DNA of 35,595 bases from assembly GCF_023913775.1 (NCBI RefSeq), contig NZ_JAMXAX010000053.1, positions 1-35,595 of the forward strand, written 5' to 3'. Of the stretch, positions 17,408 through 26,285 are shown piece after piece. The notes under the pieces were generated by a model. That model did not search any database and had not been told where the DNA came from. It was given only the letters and a program-made list of their open reading frames with translations. This stretch comes from Acidovorax facilis. GTDB taxonomy: Bacteria; Pseudomonadota; Gammaproteobacteria; Burkholderiales; Burkholderiaceae_C. A program made the position numbers and the translations under genes. How positions within the stretch are numbered: position 1 is the first letter of the stretch; each line of letters opens with the position of its first letter.

Positions 17408-18604
17408 TCACAGGCCAAGGATCATCTTGGAGATGATGTTCTTCTGGATTTCATTGGAGCCGCCAAAGATCGACAGCTTGCGGTAGTTGAAGTAGTTGGC
17501 GGCTGCCGTCGCGGCCTCCTTCGGGCCCACGGGTTCTTCGGCATAGCCTTCGTACTGCGCTTCTTCGATGAACGGCAGCGCGTACGGGCCCACAGCGCGG
17601 CGGATGAGCGACAGGATTTCCTGGCGGATCTCGGTGCCACGGATCTTGAGCATGGAGCTTTCCGCCCCCGGCACGCCGCCACCGGCCACGGCGGCAATCA
17701 CACGCAGGTTGGTGGTCTTCATGTTCTCCAGGTCAATCTCGACCTGGGCCATGCGGGCGGCGAACAGCGGGTCCTGGTCCAGCGGCTGGCCGTTCTTCAT
17801 CACCTTGGCGGCCACCACCTTGAGCTTGGCCAGTGCGGCGATGCAAAAGCCCACGCCTGCAATGCCGGTGCGCTCGTAGGTCAGCAGGTACTTGGCATAC
17901 GTCCAGCCCTTGTTTTCCTCGCCCACCAGGTTTTCCACGGGCACCTTCACGTCGGTGAAGAAGACTTCGTTGACTTCCTTGTCGCCGTCCAGCGTGCGGA
18001 TGGGGCGCAGCTCCACGCCGGGCGATTTCATGTCCACCAGCAAGAAGCTGATGCCCGATTGGGCCTTGGCTTCGCGGTCGGTGCGCACCAGGCAGAAGAT
18101 CATGTTGGCGTGCTGGCCCTGGGTGGTCCAGGTCTTCTGACCGTTGACGATGTAGTGGTCGCCCTGGCGCACCGCCGTGGTCTTCACGGAAGCCAGGTCC
18201 GAGCCCGCGCCGGGTTCGGAGTAGCCCTGGCACCACCAGTCCTCGCCGCTCAGGATGCGCGGCAGCCAGTATTTCTTCTGCGCCTCGTTGCCAAACTTGA
18301 TGAGCACTGGGCCCAGCATGTTCACACCAAAGGGCACGATGCGCGGGCCACCGGCCAGAGCGCATTCGGTGTCGAAAATGAACTTCTCGACCGCACCCCA
18401 GCCGGGGCCACCGTATTCCTGGGGCCAGTGGTTGGCCAGCCAGCCGCGCTCGTTCAGGATGGCGTGCCACTCGTCCTGGTCAGCCTTGGTCAGGCGCTGC
18501 CCGGCCTTGACCTTGGTGGCGATGCGTTCGGGCAGCTTGGCTTTCAAGAAAGCCTGCACCTCGGCGCGGAAGGCTTCCTCTTGGGGGGTGAAATTCAGGT
18601 CCAT
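17408..18604 (-). CDS. pimC: Acyl-CoA dehydrogenase, PimC-like large subunit
   Basis: 398-residue flavoprotein, probable partner of the gene just downstream. It introduces the alpha-beta double bond in an acyl-CoA and passes electrons to ETF. Seen: WCQGYSEPGAGSDLASVKT (FAD-binding segment, about 124-142), VNGQKTWTTQGQHA, and the C-terminal FGGSNEIQKNIISKMILGL. The position where medium-chain dehydrogenases keep their catalytic Glu is Gly in this IFGGSNEIQ motif; E244 in LLTYERTGIAG fits the alternative location used in long-chain and isovaleryl enzymes. Start 18604 is 43 nt after the thiolase stop. Matches the pimC slot of the R. palustris pim operon. Confidence 0.87.
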   Translation of the reverse strand: MDLNFTPQEEAFRAEVQAFLKAKLPERIATKVKAGQRLTKADQDEWHAILNERGWLANHWPQEYGGPGWGAVEKFIFDTECALAGGPRIVPFGVNMLGPVLIKFGNEAQKKYWLPRILSGEDWWCQGYSEPGAGSDLASVKTTAVRQGDHYIVNGQKTWTTQGQHANMIFCLVRTDREAKAQSGISFLLVDMKSPGVELRPIRTLDGDKEVNEVFFTDVKVPVENLVGEENKGWTYAKYLLTYERTGIAGVGFCIAALAKLKVVAAKVMKNGQPLDQDPLFAARMAQVEIDLENMKTTNLRVIAAVAGGGVPGAESSMLKIRGTEIRQEILSLIRRAVGPYALPFIEEAQYEGYAEEPVGPKEAATAAANYFNYRKLSIFGGSNEIQKNIISKMILGL

Positions 18605-18647
18605 ATCGGGTCGCTTGCAGTTCAGAGTTCGGTGGTGTGGCGCACGG

Positions 18648-19823
18648 TCAGAAGATTTCGAAGAGGCCTGCAGCGCCCATGCCACCGGCAATGCACATCG
18701 TCACCACGCCGTACTTGGCCTTGCGGCGGCGGCCTTCGAGCAGCAGGTGGCCCACCAGGCGCGCGCCGGTCATGCCGAAGGGGTGCCCAATGGCGATGGC
18801 CCCGCCGTTCACGTTCAGCCGCTCGGACGGAATGCCCAGGCGGCGCTGGCAGTACAGGGCCTGCGAGGCAAAGGCTTCGTTCATCTCCCACAGGTCAATG
18901 TCCTGCACCGTGAGGCCGTGGCGCGCCAGCAGCTTGGGCACGGCAAACACGGGGCCAATGCCCATTTCGTCGGGCTCGCAACCGGCCACCGCAAAGCCAC
19001 GGAACGCGCCCAGGGGCTGCAGGCCCCGGCGCTCAGCCTCCTTGGCTTCCATCAGCACGCAGGCGCTGGAGCCGTCGGAGAGCTGCGAGGCATTGCCTGC
19101 GGTGATGAACTGGCCCGGGCCCTTCACCGGCTCCAGCTTGGCCAGGCCTTCGAGCGTGGTGCTCGCACGGTTGCAGTTGTCGTGCGTGGCCGTCACTTCG
19201 CGGTACGTGACCTCACCGGTCTCCTTGTTCTTTTCCATCATGCGCGTGGTGCAGGGCACGATCTCGTCGGCGAACACGCCGCCTTGCTGTGCGGCGGCGG
19301 TGCGTTGCTGGCTTTGCAGCGAGAACAGGTCCTGGTCTTCGCGGCTGATGCCGTAGCGGTGGGCCACGATGTCGGCGGTATCGATCATGGCCATGTAGAG
19401 GTCGGGCTTGTGCTCTTGCAGCCAGGGGTCGATGTCTGCCGGGTTGCCTGCGCGGATGGCCGAGATGCTTTCCACCCCACCGGCCACCATGGCGGGTACG
19501 CCCTCGGCCACGATGCGGCCTGCGGCAATCGCCACCGACTGCAGACCCGATGCGCAAAACCGGCTGGCCACCATGCCCGCCACCGACAGCGGCAAGCCGG
19601 CGCGCAGTGCCGTCTGACGACCAATGTTCTTACCCGTGATGCCCTCGGGGTAGCCGCAGCCCATCACCAGGTCTTCGATCAGCTCGGGGTCGATGCCCGA
19701 GCGCTCGACCGCCGCCTTGACGGAAAAGGCCGCCAGCTGCGGGCCGGGCGTGGCGTTGAACTCGCCCCGGTGCGACTTGGTCAGCGGGGTGCGGGCGGTG
19801 GAAACGATGACGGCTTCACGCAT
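18648..19823 (-). CDS. Acetyl-CoA acyltransferase (thiolase), PimB-like
   Basis: 391-residue thiolase that cleaves 3-oxoacyl-CoA with CoA to give acetyl-CoA. Catalytic residues: C90 in [11 protein letters not shown]347 in [16 protein letters not shown] and C377 in [17 protein letters not shown] in [11 protein letters not shown] is also present. AGGAGC lies 7 nt before the start at 19823, which supports it over the 42-nt longer frame. The 103-nt gap to the preceding gene contains a REP-like element. As the last step of the beta-oxidation spiral it completes the pathway set encoded here. In the R. palustris pim operon the equivalent gene is pimB. Confidence 0.94.
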   Translation of the reverse strand: MREAVIVSTARTPLTKSHRGEFNATPGPQLAAFSVKAAVERSGIDPELIEDLVMGCGYPEGITGKNIGRQTALRAGLPLSVAGMVASRFCASGLQSVAIAAGRIVAEGVPAMVAGGVESISAIRAGNPADIDPWLQEHKPDLYMAMIDTADIVAHRYGISREDQDLFSLQSQQRTAAAQQGGVFADEIVPCTTRMMEKNKETGEVTYREVTATHDNCNRASTTLEGLAKLEPVKGPGQFITAGNASQLSDGSSACVLMEAKEAERRGLQPLGAFRGFAVAGCEPDEMGIGPVFAVPKLLARHGLTVQDIDLWEMNEAFASQALYCQRRLGIPSERLNVNGGAIAIGHPFGMTGARLVGHLLLEGRRRKAKYGVVTMCIAGGMGAAGLFEIF

Positions 19824-19835
19824 GATTTGCTCCTG

Positions 19836-19877
19836 ATTTAATAGCTGCTTGCGCTTATTAATCAAGCGCTAGAGGCC
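19836..19877 (-). repeat. REP-like element, copy E
   Basis: On the minus strand CTAGCGCTTG, ATTAA, TAAGCGCAAGCAGCTATTAAAT. Same family as 48-91. It lies just before the thiolase ribosome-binding site, within the operon message. Confidence 0.7.
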
Positions 19878-19926
19878 AAAATGATTTGAATTTGATGAAT
19901 CTGAAAAATCGAATCGCGAGGCGGGC

Positions 19927-22053
19927 TCAGCTCTTTTCAGCCTGGTTCAGGCTGTCAAAGTTGCGCCCTGCCCGCACCAGTTGCACCAGCAAAGGCGAGA
20001 GCTTCCAAAACAGCGGGTCTTCCTTGGCAAAGGCCTCGATGTCGGCCAGCACCTTGTCCAGCCCCGTCATGTCGGCCCACTTCATGGGGCCGCCACGGTG
20101 GCGCGGAAAGCCGTAGCCTGCGACAAAGGTCACATCCACATCCAGCGGGCGCAGGGCAATGCCCTCGTGCACCACATTGGCCCCTTCGTTGACCATGGCG
20201 GCCATGTAGCGGCGCATGATCTCGTCGGCGCTGAAGCTGCGGGGCGTGACGCCTTTCTTGGCGCGCTCGGCATCCACTATGGCCAGCACTTCCGGGTCGG
20301 GCTGGCCCGTGCGGGCACCGTCGGGGTACAGGTAGAACCCGCGCCCGGTCTTCTGACCAAACCAGCCGCGTTCGCAGATGCGGTCGGCAATCTCCACGTA
20401 CCGGGCCTTGGGGTCGCGTGTGGCAGCGCGGCGCTTGCGGGTGGCCCAGCCAATGTCTCCACCGGCCAGGTCCGTCACCTGGAACGGGCCCATGGCAAAA
20501 CCAAAGCCGCGCACGGCAGCGTCGATCTCGTAGGGGCTTGCGCCGTCTTCCAGCAGGTAGTCAGCGGCCTGCTTGTACACGGCCAGGATGCGGTTGCCGA
20601 TGAAGCCGTCGCACACACCGGCGCGCACAGGCACCTTTTTGAGCTTCTTGGCCAGCTCAAACGCCGTGGCCACCACATCGGGCGCCACCTTGGCGGGCAC
20701 CACGATCTCCAGCAGCTTCATGATGTTGGCGGGGCTGAAGAAGTGCAGGCCGATCACATCCTGCGGGCGGCCGGTGGCAGCGGCAATGGCGTCGATGTCG
20801 AGGTAGGAGGTGTTGGTGGCCAGCACGGCACCGGGCTTGCACACGCGGTCCAGCTCGCGGAACACGGCCTTCTTGACTTCGATGTCTTCAAACACGGCCT
20901 CGATCACCAGGTCCACCTGGGCGATGTCGGCGTAGTCGGTGCTGCCGGTGTAGCGCGCCATCACGGCGGCCTGGGCAGCTTCAGTCATGCGGCCCTTGGC
21001 CACCAGGGCGTTGTAAACCTTCTCGACATTGGCGCGGCCACGGGCGATGGACTCGGCGTCGCGCTCGATCATGGTCACCGGCAAGCCGGCATCGAGGGCT
21101 GCCACTGCAATGCCCGCGCCCATGGTGCCGCCGCCGATGACGGCAATGCTGGCCACGGGGCGCGGCTGTGCGGCCTGTGCTTCGGGCACCTTGACGACCT
21201 CGCGTTCGGCAAAAAAGGCGTGGATGAGACCGGCGCGCTGCGGGCTGTCCAGGCACTCCATGAACAGCGCACGCTCGCGGGCCATGCCTTCGTCAAACGG
21301 CAGTTGCAGCGCAGCATGCACGCATTCGATGATCTTGAGGGGCGAGAACAGGCCGCGCGACTTTTTGGCGGTCTCGGCCTTCTGTTCGTCCAGCCAGGCC
21401 AGCGCAGCCTGCGGCTCGGCAATGGCCAGGTCACGCGTGCGGCGCACGGGGGCGTTGGCAGCCAGCAGTTCGCGCAAGTAGGCCAGGCCTGCGGCCAGCG
21501 GGTCGGTGCCTTCCACCAGCTTGTCCACCAGCCCGGCCTGCAGTGCGGCCTGTGCCTTGAGGGGCTGGCCGCTGAGCATGAGGGTGGTGGCGGCCTGCAC
21601 GCCCATCAAGCGCGGGGCGCGCTGGGTGCCTCCCGAGCCGGGCAGCAGGCCCAGGTTCACCTCGGGCAGGCCCAGCGTAGCGGCAGGCAATGCCAGGCGG
21701 TAATGGGCTGACAGAGCCACTTCGAGACCGCCGCCCAGCGCCGCACCGTGCAGCACGGCCACCACGGGCTTGTTCAGGTTTTCGATGGCGCGGCAGACCT
21801 CGGGCAGGATGGGGGCAACCGGTGGCTTGCCGAATTCGCGGATATCCGCCCCGGCAATGAAGGCCTTGCCAGCGCCCACCAGCAGCACGGCCGCCACTGC
21901 GGCGTCGGCCTGCGCCTGCTGCATGGCGGCCAACAGGCCCTGGCGCACGGCGGCGCCCAGGGCGTTGACGGGTGGGTTGTCGATGGTGACGACAAGCACA
22001 TCGCCCTGCAGCGCGGTGGTGACAACGGAAGATGCGGGAATGGCGGCGCCCAT
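19927..22053 (-). CDS. Fused enoyl-CoA hydratase / 3-hydroxyacyl-CoA dehydrogenase (FadB/PimF-like)
   Basis: 708-residue multifunctional beta-oxidation protein. The N-terminal crotonase domain (about 10-190) has both catalytic glutamates, E111 in HGAALGGGLEVAL and E131 in LGLPEVNLGLLPGSGGTQR. The Rossmann NAD domain begins at VIGGGTMGAGIA (about 305-316); the dehydrogenase catalytic His is H437 in GLHFFSPANIMKLLE. The C-terminal part holds a repeated HAD C-terminal domain (RAGVCDGFIGNRILAVYKQAADYLLE and the GYGFPRHRGGPMKWAD end). It does hydration and oxidation of the acyl-CoA. It is the first gene of the operon, 75-80 nt downstream of a readable promoter. In R. palustris the fused gene of this operon is pimF. 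AGGAGA precedes the start. Confidence 0.94.
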   Translation of the reverse strand: MGAAIPASSVVTTALQGDVLVVTIDNPPVNALGAAVRQGLLAAMQQAQADAAVAAVLLVGAGKAFIAGADIREFGKPPVAPILPEVCRAIENLNKPVVAVLHGAALGGGLEVALSAHYRLALPAATLGLPEVNLGLLPGSGGTQRAPRLMGVQAATTLMLSGQPLKAQAALQAGLVDKLVEGTDPLAAGLAYLRELLAANAPVRRTRDLAIAEPQAALAWLDEQKAETAKKSRGLFSPLKIIECVHAALQLPFDEGMARERALFMECLDSPQRAGLIHAFFAEREVVKVPEAQAAQPRPVASIAVIGGGTMGAGIAVAALDAGLPVTMIERDAESIARGRANVEKVYNALVAKGRMTEAAQAAVMARYTGSTDYADIAQVDLVIEAVFEDIEVKKAVFRELDRVCKPGAVLATNTSYLDIDAIAAATGRPQDVIGLHFFSPANIMKLLEIVVPAKVAPDVVATAFELAKKLKKVPVRAGVCDGFIGNRILAVYKQAADYLLEDGASPYEIDAAVRGFGFAMGPFQVTDLAGGDIGWATRKRRAATRDPKARYVEIADRICERGWFGQKTGRGFYLYPDGARTGQPDPEVLAIVDAERAKKGVTPRSFSADEIMRRYMAAMVNEGANVVHEGIALRPLDVDVTFVAGYGFPRHRGGPMKWADMTGLDKVLADIEAFAKEDPLFWKLSPLLVQLVRAGRNFDSLNQAEKS

Positions 22054-22127
22054 GCTGGAAAGTCTCCTGGTCGATGGCTATTGACTGCCTGTGAATGACT
22101 CGGTGATTGTTGATGCGTGAAGTTATC

Positions 22128-22174
22128 TTGACAATTACATAGCCTGTTGACAGACTGTCAAACGCCTTTTGACA
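22128..22174. promoter_or_regulatory. Divergent promoter with LysR-type operator
   Basis: The 161-bp gap between the fused beta-oxidation gene and lysR contains a perfect palindrome TTGACAG-A-CTGTCAA (22147-22161) of the T-N11-A form bound by LysR regulators. Further TTGACA half-sites lie at 22128-22133 and 22169-22174. On the minus strand the right arm supplies a perfect -35 TTGACA (22161-22156); 16 nt further is TGTAAT (22139-22134), a 5/6 match to the -10 box. The regulator would thus bind over the -35 of the operon promoter. Confidence 0.6.
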
Positions 22175-22214
22175 AATACCCCCGCAACGGCATCACATGC
22201 CGCCTCCCTGTTCA

Positions 22215-23144
22215 ATGGAACTCACCTCCCTCACCGTGCTGGTCGACATCCTCGATGCCGGCAACCTCAGCCAGGCCGCCCGCAACCTGAAGATGTCCCG
22301 TGCCAACGTCAGCTACCACCTGCACCAGCTCGAAAAGTCAGTGGGTGTGCAGTTGGTGCGCCGCACCACGCGCCGGGTGGAGCCCACCGAGGTGGGCCTG
22401 CGCCTGTATGCCCATGGCCGCGCCATTCAGAACGAGATGCTGGCTGCGCGCGAGACCATTGCCACGCTGGGCCAGGGCCTGCAGGGCCGCGTGGGCCTGA
22501 GCGTGCCCAGTGGCTACGGGCAGATGGTGATGTCAGACTGGCTGATCGACTTCAAGCGGCTGTACCCTGGCATCGTGCTGGATGTGCGCTTTGAAAATCG
22601 GGTGGACGACCTCATCCGCGATGAGGTGGACATCGCCATCCGCGTGATGCCCGAGCCCCCACCCACGCTGGTGGCGCGCGACCTGGGCAGCGTGCGCTAC
22701 ATCGCCTGCGCATCGCGGGGGTACGCCGAGGCGCATGGGCTGCCCCAGGACTTCGAAGCTCTGCAGGCCGCGCCGGTGATCACCGCAGGGGTGGTAGGCA
22801 AGCAGCTGCGCCTGCGCGGATACCGGGGTGACCAGCGCCAGGAAGCCATGCTGGAGCCCACCCTCATTTCGGAGCACTTTCCGTTTCTGCGCCAGGGCAT
22901 CCTGGCAGGGCTGGGCGTAGGGCTGGTACCGGATTACGTGGTGCAGGACGCCGTGTCCAGCGGGGAAGTGCTGACCACGCTGGACGACTGGCGGCTGAGC
23001 ATTTTTGGCACCCAGATGTTCATGCTCTACATGCCCAACCGCCACCAGACGCGTGCGGTGCGCACGTGCATTGACTACCTGCTGGGGCGGGCCCTGCCCG
23101 CAGCCGAGCCAGGCGCAACAGCGAAGGCCGAATCAGCGCCTTGA
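22215..23144 (+). CDS. LysR-family transcriptional regulator
   Basis: 309-residue LysR-type regulator, divergent from the acid-degradation operon. Helix-turn-helix in the first 60 residues (MELTSLTVLVDILDAGNLSQ, AARNLKMSRANVSYHLHQLE), then the periplasmic-binding-like effector domain (about 88-295, opening GRVGLSVPSGYGQMVM). The start at 22215 is preferred over 22197 because LysR proteins usually begin with Met-Glu-Leu a few residues before the first helix. Divergence and the palindrome in between imply control of the operon, with the acid or its CoA ester as probable effector. The DNA-binding domain has YHL in place of the more common RxI after the recognition helix; I draw nothing from that. 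Confidence 0.92.
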   Translation: MELTSLTVLVDILDAGNLSQAARNLKMSRANVSYHLHQLEKSVGVQLVRRTTRRVEPTEVGLRLYAHGRAIQNEMLAARETIATLGQGLQGRVGLSVPSGYGQMVMSDWLIDFKRLYPGIVLDVRFENRVDDLIRDEVDIAIRVMPEPPPTLVARDLGSVRYIACASRGYAEAHGLPQDFEALQAAPVITAGVVGKQLRLRGYRGDQRQEAMLEPTLISEHFPFLRQGILAGLGVGLVPDYVVQDAVSSGEVLTTLDDWRLSIFGTQMFMLYMPNRHQTRAVRTCIDYLLGRALPAAEPGATAKAESAP

Positions 23145-23193
23145 TCGATTCCCGATACAAGAGCGGGCGCAGGTGCTGAATGGATAGTCGTCA

Positions 23194-23219
23194 AATGCTA
23201 TATTTTTTATAGCAAAACA
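23194..23219. repeat. AT-rich hairpin, half of the REP-like element
   Basis: TGCTATA-TTTTT-TATAGCA, a perfect 7-bp stem, equals the AT-rich second half of the REP-like family without its GCGCTTG half. It lies in the gap between convergent lysR and the DppF-type ATPase gene. Confidence 0.5.
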
Positions 23220-23254
23220 TCCATCTGCACCTTTGTCCTCAAACCGGGTGGCTT

Positions 23255-23274
23255 CGCCGCACGTCGGTGCGGCG
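23255..23274 (-). terminator. Stem-loop just after the peptide ABC operon
   Basis: CGCCGCAC-GTCG-GTGCGGCG, a perfect 8-bp GC-rich stem, 7 nt past the stop of the last ABC gene. No T-run follows on the minus strand, so it may stabilise the 3' end or be a weak or Rho-dependent termination site. Confidence 0.4.
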
Positions 23275-23281
23275 CCGGGCG

Positions 23282-24328
23282 TCAGATCCGCCCTTCCTCC
23301 ACCGCATGGCACGCAATGCGAATGCCACCAATGCTATTGAGCTGGGGGCGCTCGGTGCGGCAGCGGTCGTTCACATGCGGGCAGCGGGGGTTGAAAGCGC
23401 AACCGGGTGGTGGGTTCAGCGGGTTGGGCACCTCGCCCTGCACGGGGGTGCGGGCCTTGCCGGTGTCGTGCATCTTGGGGATGGCATCGAGCAGCATGCG
23501 GGTGTACGGGTGGCGGGGCGTGTCAAACAGCGTGTGTTTGTCGGCCAGTTCCACCAGGCGGCCCAGGTACATCACGCCGACCTGATCGCTCACGTGGCGC
23601 ACCACGGCCAGGTTGTGGCTGATGAACAGGTAGGTGAGGTGCCGCTCGCGCTGCAGGTCCTTCATGATGTTGAGCACCTGGGCCTGCACCGACACGTCAA
23701 GCGCACTCGTCGGCTCGTCGCACACCAGGAACTCGGGCTCGGTGGCCAGGGCGCGCGCGATGGAGATGCGCTGGCGCTGGCCGCCGGAGAACTGGTGCGG
23801 GTATTTCACCATGTCCAGCGGCGACAGGCCCACGGACTTGAGCAGCTCACCCACGCGCTGCTTGAGCTCGGCCTTGTCGGTGATGAGGCCATGCTCCTTG
23901 AGCGGCTCGCCAATGATGTCTTCGACCAGCCAGCGAGGGTTCAGGCTGGCATACGGGTCCTGGAAGATCATCTGGATACGGCGGCGCATGGCCTTGGCAT
24001 CGTTGCCCTTGAAGGCGGCGTGTGCATCCTGGTTGTCAAACGTGAGGCCGCCGCGTGTGGGCTCGTACAAACCCACCAGCAGGCGCGCCACGGTGCTTTT
24101 GCCGCAGCCGGACTCACCCACCAGGGCCAGGGTTTTGCCTTTTTCGATCTCGAAACTCACGCCGTCTACCGCATGCAGCAGCGTGCGGGGCTTGCGTTCG
24201 ATCACGCGGTTGAGCCAGGGGGCCGAGACGTCAAAGGTCTTGGCCAGGTCGTGCGCCTGTACCAGGGCTTTGCTTTTGACGGCGCCGGTCTGAGCGGCGT
24301 GAGGGGTCGTGGAAGCGGCGGCGCTCAT
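23282..24328 (-). CDS. Oligopeptide/dipeptide ABC ATPase (DppF/OppF type)
   Basis: 348-residue second ATPase of a peptide-type importer. Walker A GESGCGKS at 71-78, signature FSGGQRQR at 180-187, Walker B LVCDEPTSALD at 201-211 and H-loop H238. The C-terminal oligopeptide-family extension has the cysteine-rich GCAFNPRCPHVNDRC segment (an iron-sulfur cluster site in some relatives). Its start overlaps the DppD-type stop by 4 nt (ATGA), so the two subunits are coupled. It is the last gene of the operon. The substrate is not determined by this subunit. Confidence 0.94.
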   Translation of the reverse strand: MSAAASTTPHAAQTGAVKSKALVQAHDLAKTFDVSAPWLNRVIERKPRTLLHAVDGVSFEIEKGKTLALVGESGCGKSTVARLLVGLYEPTRGGLTFDNQDAHAAFKGNDAKAMRRRIQMIFQDPYASLNPRWLVEDIIGEPLKEHGLITDKAELKQRVGELLKSVGLSPLDMVKYPHQFSGGQRQRISIARALATEPEFLVCDEPTSALDVSVQAQVLNIMKDLQRERHLTYLFISHNLAVVRHVSDQVGVMYLGRLVELADKHTLFDTPRHPYTRMLLDAIPKMHDTGKARTPVQGEVPNPLNPPPGCAFNPRCPHVNDRCRTERPQLNSIGGIRIACHAVEEGRI

Positions 24329-25314
24329 GCGGTCACCTCTGCGTTTGCTTTGGTGGCGCCAGCGTGCAGCCAGCAGGCGGCGCGGGTGGAGCCTGCGTCC
24401 ATCAGGTCGGGGCGGTCGGTCATGCAGCGGTCAAAGGTCTTGGGGCAGCGGGGGTTGTAGGCGCAGCCCTGGGGGATGGCGTTCAGGCGGGGCATGGCGC
24501 CGTCGATCTGGTTCAGGCGCTCGCGGTCCACCGACATGTCGGGGATGGAGGCCATGAGGCCGCTGGTGTAGGGGTGCGAGGGCTTGTTGATGACGTCGTG
24601 CACGGGGCCGATCTCGGCCACGCGGCCGGCATACAGCACGGCCACGCGGTCGCAGGTTTCGGCAATCACGCCCATGTCGTGGGTGGTCAACATGACGGCA
24701 GCGCCGCGCGATTTGCAGATGTTTTTCAGGAGCGTGATGATCTGCGCCTGGATGGATACGTCCAGCGCCGTGGTGGGCTCGTCGGCCACGATGAGCTTGG
24801 GCTCGGCCGCCAAGGCCAGGGCAATCACCACGCGCTGGCGCATGCCGCCGGAGAACTGGTGCGGGTAGTGGTCGATGCGCTCTGCAGCGGCCGGAATGCC
24901 GGTGTCCTGCAGCAGCGCAATGGCGCGCTGGCGGGCCTCGGCGGGCGTCACCGGCAGGTGGGCCAAGATGGTTTCCGTCAACTGGCGGCCCACGGTGTAT
25001 AGCGGGTTGAGCGAGGTCAGCGGGTCTTGGAAGATCGCACCAATGCGGCGGCCCCGGATGTGGCGCATTTCCTCATTGCTGAGGTTGTCGATGCGCTGGC
25101 CTTCCAGCAGGATCTGGCCCGAAGCGACGCGGCCCGGAGGTTCGAGCAGGCCGATGATGGCGGCGCCGGTGAGCGACTTGCCCGCGCCAGACTCCCCCAC
25201 CACACCCAGGATCTCGCCGGGTGCAATGGAGAAGGAAATGTCGTCCAGGGCGCGCAGGGTACCGCGGCGGCCCGGGAATTCGACAACGAGGTTTTTGACT
25301 TCTAGGAGAGACAT
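24325..25314 (-). CDS. Oligopeptide/dipeptide ABC ATPase (DppD/OppD type)
   Basis: 329-residue first ATPase of the same importer, forming a heterodimer with the downstream one. Walker A GESGAGKS at 40-47, signature FSGGMRQR at 154-161, Walker B IVADEPTTALD at 175-185, H-loop H212. The C-terminal peptide-family motif is GCAYNPRCPKTFDRC. The start at 25314 gives the normal MSLLEVKNLVVEF opening. The frame also reaches a TTG at 25356 that overlaps the permease stop; I regard it as less likely because it adds 14 residues not expected in the family. Ribosome-binding site is weak. Confidence 0.94.
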   Translation of the reverse strand: MSLLEVKNLVVEFPGRRGTLRALDDISFSIAPGEILGVVGESGAGKSLTGAAIIGLLEPPGRVASGQILLEGQRIDNLSNEEMRHIRGRRIGAIFQDPLTSLNPLYTVGRQLTETILAHLPVTPAEARQRAIALLQDTGIPAAAERIDHYPHQFSGGMRQRVVIALALAAEPKLIVADEPTTALDVSIQAQIITLLKNICKSRGAAVMLTTHDMGVIAETCDRVAVLYAGRVAEIGPVHDVINKPSHPYTSGLMASIPDMSVDRERLNQIDGAMPRLNAIPQGCAYNPRCPKTFDRCMTDRPDLMDAGSTRAACWLHAGATKANAEVTA

Positions 25315-25352
25315 GGAATGTGTGCCTGCTTCAAAAATACTGCGAATGCCAG

Positions 25353-26264
25353 TCAACGCAGGCGAGGGTTCAGCGCGTCACGCAGCCAGTCACCCAGCAG
25401 GTTCACGGACAGGGCGATCAGCACCAGCATGGCGCCAGGGAACACGGTGATCCACCATTCGCCGGAGAACAGGTAGTCGTTGCCGATGCGGATCAGCGTG
25501 CCCAGCGAGGGCGATGTGGGCGGTGCGCCCACGCCCAGGAAGGACAGTGTGGCCTCGGTGATGATGGCCGTGGCCACCTGGATGGTGGCGAGCACCATCA
25601 CGGGGCCCATCACGTTGGGCAGCACGTGCTTGCGCATGATGCGAAGGGGCGAGACGCCCGTCACGCGGGCGGCCTGCACGTATTCCTTGTTGCGCTCGAC
25701 CAGGGTGGAGCCGCGCACAGTGCGCGCGTACTGCACCCAGCCCGTGAGCGAGATGGAGATGATCAGCACACCAAACGCCAGCGACTCGTGCGCGTTGGGG
25801 AACAGTGCACGGCCCACACCCGCAATCAGCAGCGCCACCAGGATGGCGGGGAACGACAGCATCACGTCGCACAGGCGCATGAGCACGGCATCGATCCAGC
25901 CGCCGCGAAAGCCGGCCAGCAGTCCAAACGCCACGCCCACCACCACGGAGAGCACCACCGAGGCGAGGCCCACCACAAGGGAAATGCGCGCGCCATAGAT
26001 GAGGGCGGAAAGAATGTCCCGGCCCTGGTCGTCGGTGCCCAGGGGGTACTTCATGGAGCCTTCGGCGCTCCAGGCCGGGGGCAGCCGCGCGTCGCTGAGT
26101 TCGAGCGTGGCCAGGTCAAAGGGGTTATGGGGCGCGACCCATCCGGCAAATACCGAACAGAACACACAGATCAGCGCGATGGCAGCGGCCACCATCGCCA
26201 TGGGCGATGTGCGGAAGCTGTAGCCAACATCGCTGTCAAACCAGCGGGCAAGGGTTGTTTTCAT
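25353..26264 (-). CDS. Peptide-type ABC permease (DppC/OppC type)
   Basis: 303-residue inner-membrane subunit. N-terminal cytoplasmic stretch, first membrane segment near 33-50, the periplasmic HPLGTD-like motif (YPLGTDDQGRDILSALIYGARISL) that defines DppC proteins, then the BPD permease domain with EAA loop EYVQAARVTGVSPLRIMRKHVLPN and TEATLSFLGVGAPPTSPSLGTLI. Start at 26264 chosen because the upstream codons are inside the intercistronic stem-loop region. It pairs with the DppB-type permease encoded 3 kb upstream in the same operon; splitting the two permease genes by an enzyme and a receptor gene is unusual. Confidence 0.93.
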   Translation of the reverse strand: MKTTLARWFDSDVGYSFRTSPMAMVAAAIALICVFCSVFAGWVAPHNPFDLATLELSDARLPPAWSAEGSMKYPLGTDDQGRDILSALIYGARISLVVGLASVVLSVVVGVAFGLLAGFRGGWIDAVLMRLCDVMLSFPAILVALLIAGVGRALFPNAHESLAFGVLIISISLTGWVQYARTVRGSTLVERNKEYVQAARVTGVSPLRIMRKHVLPNVMGPVMVLATIQVATAIITEATLSFLGVGAPPTSPSLGTLIRIGNDYLFSGEWWITVFPGAMLVLIALSVNLLGDWLRDALNPRLR

Positions 26265-26285
26265 TGTGGGAAACCAGTAAACAAG

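Noticed and set aside
17303..19841. Two long plus-strand frames (536 and 528 residues)
   Set aside because: Antisense to the acyl-CoA dehydrogenase and thiolase genes, which have complete catalytic motifs.
23194..23219. Intrinsic terminator of lysR
   Set aside because: The stem is AT-rich with T only in the loop and no T-run after it; it fits the REP-like half element better.
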